Assembly: GCA_016278585.1 (NCBI GenBank)
Contig: JADQBO010000313.1
Span: 1-8,946 of the forward strand
Origin: Desulfosporosinus sp.
Lineage (GTDB): Bacteria > Bacillota > Desulfitobacteriia > Desulfitobacteriales > Desulfitobacteriaceae
Direction of reading: 5' to 3'
DNA length: 8,946 nt
Shown: piece after piece, positions 6,500 through 8,946 of the stretch
Position numbering within the stretch: the stretch's first letter is position 1
Layout of the letters: each line of letters opens with the position of its first letter
The notes under the pieces: generated by a model
What the model was told of the DNA's origin: nothing
What the model saw: only the letters and a program-made list of their open reading frames with translations
Database searches by the model: none
Translations under genes and position numbers: made by a program

Positions 6500-7540
6500 A
6501 TGTGGTTTCAAGCAAAGGAGAGTCTAGGCTTTCAGAATGCTTTAGTGATAGATGAAGAAAGAAGGAATCGATTCATAATCGGAATTCTATTTACAATGGC
6601 TTTTGCTAGCACTGGAACATGGTTGGGAGACTTTCCAGGAATCAATCGAATCGGAGCAATGCTAAGTGCTATCCTACTTGCTGTAATTTACCGAAACCTT
6701 ATTGGTTATCCAGAAATTATTCGTGAAGGAATTCAGTTTTCTGCACGTTACCTGATGCGTTTTGCCATCGTACTCTACGGATTCAAGCTTAATATCGATA
6801 TGGTTCTCAATAAGGGCGGGATGCTTCTTGTTTATGACGCAATGATTATTGTTATTGCGATTACAACAACTATGCTCTTAGCGAAGTTGTTCAAAGCAGA
6901 CCTGAACTTATCTTTGCTCCTAGGTATCGGTACGGGAGTGTGTGGAGCGGCTGCAATTGCCGCTGTATCCCCAATTCTTAAGGCGAATGACGAAGATACG
7001 GCAATTGGAGCGGGCATTATCGCCTTAATCGGAACAATCTTCGCCTTAACTTATACCTTCCTTATGCCGGTTTTGCCTCTAAGCGCAGATGAATACGGGG
7101 TATGGAGTGGTGTGAGTTTACATGAAATCGCTCATGTGGCAGCAGCTTCAATGCCTGCGGGTCAGGATGTGTTGGCAATGGGCTTACTAGCTAAGCTTGG
7201 TAGAGTATTTCTGCTGATCCCCCTTAGCTTAATCCTTTCCCTTTGGATGAAGCACAAAGGAGAGGGGGAGGGCAATCAAAGTGCACCCTTTCCCTGGTTT
7301 TTAGTAGGATTCATGTTAACAAGTTTAGCAGGAACATATCTGCCGATTCCTGACGTTGTTCTAAACGAAATTTCCAAGGCATCCTCTTTTCTGCTGGCAG
7401 CAGCCATGGTTGGATTAGGCCTTAATGTACATCTATCAAGTTTGCGGAATCGGGCACTACGTCCACTTGGAGCAATGATCATTGCTTCGGTCCTAGTATC
7501 GGTAATATCTTTCTTTACGCTCCTATGGTTTGGTTTGTAA
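6500..7540 (+). CDS. yeiH: YeiH/YadS-family putative anion (sulfate) exporter
   Basis: This is a 346-residue polytopic membrane protein of the conserved YeiH family, often annotated as a putative sulfate exporter; the true substrate is not settled. About ten hydrophobic segments are visible: 25-43, 51-69, 80-98, 108-130, 138-160, 168-192, 230-250, 264-283, 292-311 and 323-346. Family landmarks are GTGVCGAAAIAA (144-155), the loop SLHEIAHVAAA (206-216) and the MVGLGLNV segment (303-310). The length fits the family. AGGAGG lies 8 nt before the ATG; an ATG at 6495 is out of frame. It is a single gene and reads intact, unlike the LysR remnant it diverges from, so it may now be constitutive or controlled from elsewhere. 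Seen: helices and motifs. Known: family membership. Inferred: export of sulfur oxyanions, plausible in a sulfur-metabolising anaerobe. Confidence 0.88.
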   Translation: MWFQAKESLGFQNALVIDEERRNRFIIGILFTMAFASTGTWLGDFPGINRIGAMLSAILLAVIYRNLIGYPEIIREGIQFSARYLMRFAIVLYGFKLNIDMVLNKGGMLLVYDAMIIVIAITTTMLLAKLFKADLNLSLLLGIGTGVCGAAAIAAVSPILKANDEDTAIGAGIIALIGTIFALTYTFLMPVLPLSADEYGVWSGVSLHEIAHVAAASMPAGQDVLAMGLLAKLGRVFLLIPLSLILSLWMKHKGEGEGNQSAPFPWFLVGFMLTSLAGTYLPIPDVVLNEISKASSFLLAAAMVGLGLNVHLSSLRNRALRPLGAMIIASVLVSVISFFTLLWFGL

Positions 7541-7594
7541 AATCTAACTTAATAGGATGCAAAATGTTTCCCTGATAGTCCTATTTCTGCTATT

Positions 7595-7619
7595 GCTGGA
7601 AATACTCATGCCTTCCAGC
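7595..7619 (+). terminator. Hairpin after the YeiH gene (weak terminator candidate)
   Basis: GCTGGAA and TTCCAGC form a perfect 7-bp stem around 11 nt, 55 nt after the YeiH stop. It is followed by TATTAG with no T run, so it is a poor intrinsic terminator by itself. It may protect the 3' end of the mRNA instead. Confidence 0.35.
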
Positions 7620-7769
7620 TATTAGTTAGGTAATACCCAAACGTCAGTTTAACGTTATAAAATTTACAAAAAGATAGTCTAGTGCATTACAAAGTTGGGT
7701 GAGACACCTTTAAATTATTATAAAACAGTTCTTATCCGAATTAATTCAAAACCAACTAAAACAAATATA

Positions 7770-7836
7770 AAAAAGCTGATTATATACCACTTTTTGGCCT
7801 CTCAGCATAAAAAGATGGATTTTTAATCAGCTTTTT
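7770..7836. terminator. Extended 67-nt inverted repeat, likely bidirectional terminator
   Basis: AAAAAGCTGATTA (7770-7782) and TAATCAGCTTTTT (7824-7836) are a perfect 13-bp inverted repeat. Its 41-nt interior folds further: CCA/TGG and CTTTTT/AAAAAG pair with one bulged base. The outer arm starts with A5 and ends with T5, so a stem of eight bases followed by a U run can form on either strand. This is the best stop signal for YeiH transcription, 230 nt after its stop codon. The unusual length of the interior makes a small mobile or regulatory repeat an alternative. Confidence 0.55.
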
Positions 7837-8087
7837 AATTAATTCATATACAACTTGCACTAACTTGCTTATATGTTTTGCCTCAAAATGATGAGAGAGT
7901 AGAATCGCAAAAGAATTGAGATAAGTACCGTCCTCCATACTCCATATCTTGGGTTCCCTATATTCTAAATCTCCCGTTATTATAGTTCAAGCTATAAGGA
8001 TTGGTAAGAAGAAGGATCACGAAAGGCCACGTAGAAATACAGTTTAACGCAACTAATAAAAAAATAACCGGGGGTGTTTAGGTTTAT

Positions 8088-8801
8088 ATGAGAAACTATA
8101 TTTTAGCACTGGGAATAGCTTTTCTACTGCTATTATCTCCCAGCGATACGTTCGCAGCTGATGCCCTTTACAGAATGTTACACGCAGATGACGTTGAACA
8201 ATTTAAAGAAGACCAAGACGCTATGATCGTTGGTCAGCTTATCAGTAAACAAGGAAACAATTTTCAGGTAACAGTTTCTAAAGTGCTAAGCGGTTCAGTT
8301 TCTTCCGACTCTATTCCTGTTTTGGATCATTTTACGTATGGTTGGGCTGAAGAAACACCGTCGGTTAATGATTTTTGCGTTTTCTCCCTTAAAAAATCGG
8401 GACGTGTTTATAAAAAAGCATGGGGTATTTTTGAGGCTACAAGCGGCGATTACAAGACCTTAACATTAACCTCACTCAATGCTCCTTCACCTGGGTTACT
8501 GGCAGACCTTGCAGCCATTCAATGGTATGTAAACACCGGCGGTAAAGAAAAGGACTTTTTGTTTGCCAACAGTACCGCCTATGTAAAACGAACAAGTGGT
8601 CAAGTTGTTCAAATATATCCCGCTTCGAATAATGATAAGGACGTTAACGTTTATGAAAATGCTCTAAACGAGATACGGAATAGTCCATCCGTGGATGAAC
8701 CTATACCCTCAAATACTTTTTCCTATAGTTTACTAGGTATCGTTGGCCTTATCGGATTAAGTACATTAATAGGTAAAATAATAGTTAAATCTCAAAAATA
8801 A
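8088..8801 (+). CDS. Exported, C-terminally anchored protein of unknown function
   Basis: I do not recognise the family. The 237 residues begin MRN, then a hydrophobic core (about 4-17) and a signal-peptidase-like site near TFA-A (23/24). A single membrane helix at about 211-233 is followed by KSQK. The expected topology is a roughly 185-residue extracytoplasmic domain held by one C-terminal helix with a tiny basic cytosolic tail. The middle part looks beta-rich (MIVGQLISKQGNNFQVTVSKV, with VFSLKKSGRVYKKAWGIF later) and has a single Cys at 97. No LPXTG motif, lipobox or catalytic motif was seen. GGGGGTG lies 11 nt before the ATG, a longer gap than usual; no other start is possible in this frame nearby. 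It stands alone, and a convergent gene ends 24 nt away. It is a credible gene given its intact frame, signal peptide and anchor. Confidence 0.75.
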   Translation: MRNYILALGIAFLLLLSPSDTFAADALYRMLHADDVEQFKEDQDAMIVGQLISKQGNNFQVTVSKVLSGSVSSDSIPVLDHFTYGWAEETPSVNDFCVFSLKKSGRVYKKAWGIFEATSGDYKTLTLTSLNAPSPGLLADLAAIQWYVNTGGKEKDFLFANSTAYVKRTSGQVVQIYPASNNDKDVNVYENALNEIRNSPSVDEPIPSNTFSYSLLGIVGLIGLSTLIGKIIVKSQK

Positions 8802-8825
8802 GTAGCTCCAAAAAATACACCATTG

Positions 8826-8946
8826 TTAGTCGTTTGTATGTACTTTCCCAGGAGCTATGCTCCAAGTATCCTTGGCCCTGGAACGAAAAGCACGATAGTC
8901 TCCAGCGGAGAGTATCGCCGAAGCCGTGATCCATAAAGGAATACCC
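8826..8946 (-). CDS. C-terminal end of an unidentified gene (runs off right edge)
   Basis: On the minus strand the frame entering from the right edge is open for 39 codons and ends at TAA 8828-8826. It reads IPLWITASAILSAGDYRAF, then RSRAKDTWSIAPG and KVHTND. A hydrophobic segment followed by a basic, hydrophilic tail suggests the last membrane helix and cytosolic tail of a membrane protein. The pattern L.ITA..LSAGDY recalls the end of CDP-alcohol phosphatidyltransferases, but this is only a faint resemblance. The stretch is more GC-rich than the intergenic DNA beside it, and its local hairpins fit coding sequence. Reality of the gene is likely; function is unknown. Confidence 0.6.
   Translation of the reverse strand, partial: GIPLWITASAILSAGDYRAFRSRAKDTWSIAPGKVHTND

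Larger units (their letters stand above)
7541..8087. other. Non-coding stretch of 547 bases between the YeiH gene and an exported protein gene
   Basis: I see no credible gene or gene remnant in any frame. It is AT-rich and holds two hairpins, described separately (7595-7619 and 7770-7836). It also holds a small dyad TATAG-N6-CTATA at 7981-7996, and the leader of the following gene. No promoter with good spacing was found for the gene at 8088. Confidence 0.5.

Noticed and set aside
8010..8090. Leader before the 8088 gene resembles part of a c-di-GMP-I (GEMM) riboswitch: CACGAAAGG, a GTA-GAAA-TAC tetraloop hairpin and ACGCAA occur in that order.
   Set aside because: The GGGCAAACC-type core is missing, and no second helix with a tetraloop receptor or closing stem can be drawn. 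The likeness is probably chance; a covariance-model search would decide.
8840..8935. Dense hairpins near the right edge (GGAGC-TAT-GCTCC; CGATA...TATCG around CTCC-AGC-GGAG) suggested a structured RNA.
   Set aside because: The same bases form an open minus-strand frame with protein-like sequence and a sensible stop, so coding is the simpler explanation.

Overview
The window looks like chromosomal DNA from a Gram-positive anaerobe of the Clostridia. A Desulfosporosinus/Desulfitobacterium-like member of the Peptococcaceae is my best guess. This is inferred from the T-box-controlled trp genes, purine-rich Shine-Dalgarno sites (AAGGAG, AGGAGG), moderate-to-low G+C, a feoA/feoB locus with a DtxR/MntR-type regulator, and the style of the protein sequences. 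No rRNA, tRNA, CRISPR array, transposase or phage gene was seen.

Region 1-1880 is read leftwards. It holds a TTGACA/TATAAT promoter, a T-box leader with a UGG (Trp) specifier and a terminator, then trpB, then the first 62 codons of trpA, which runs off the left edge. trpB and trpA overlap by ATGA. Uncharged tRNA-Trp should relieve termination and let the two tryptophan synthase subunits be made together.

Region 1894-2460 is a decayed SagB-type nitroreductase on the minus strand, with one frameshift and three in-frame stops. Region 2647-5155 is a rightward ferrous-iron uptake operon: feoA, then FeoB encoded as two separate proteins. The first is a cytosolic GTPase half and the second a membrane-permease half, joined by a 4-nt ATGA stop/start overlap. 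A long hairpin closes the operon. A convergent gene (5295-5714, minus) encodes an MntR/DtxR-like metalloregulator in which one canonical metal ligand, His77, is Asn. It is the natural candidate regulator of the feo genes, although I found no shared operator.

Region 5906-6350 is the C-terminal remnant of a LysR-type regulator with a frameshift. It lies divergent to an intact YeiH-family membrane protein gene (6500-7540). YeiH genes often sit beside a LysR regulator, so the transporter seems to have outlived its local regulator.

Region 7541-8087 is non-coding and holds two hairpins, one of them with a 13-bp perfect stem around a 41-nt interior. At 8088-8801 is an unrecognised exported protein with a signal peptide and a C-terminal membrane anchor. 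Convergent to it, the last 39 codons of an unidentified gene enter from the right edge on the minus strand.

The most notable items are the two-gene FeoB, the H77N metalloregulator beside it, and the stand-alone T-box-trpBA unit. I see no clearly new multi-gene system.
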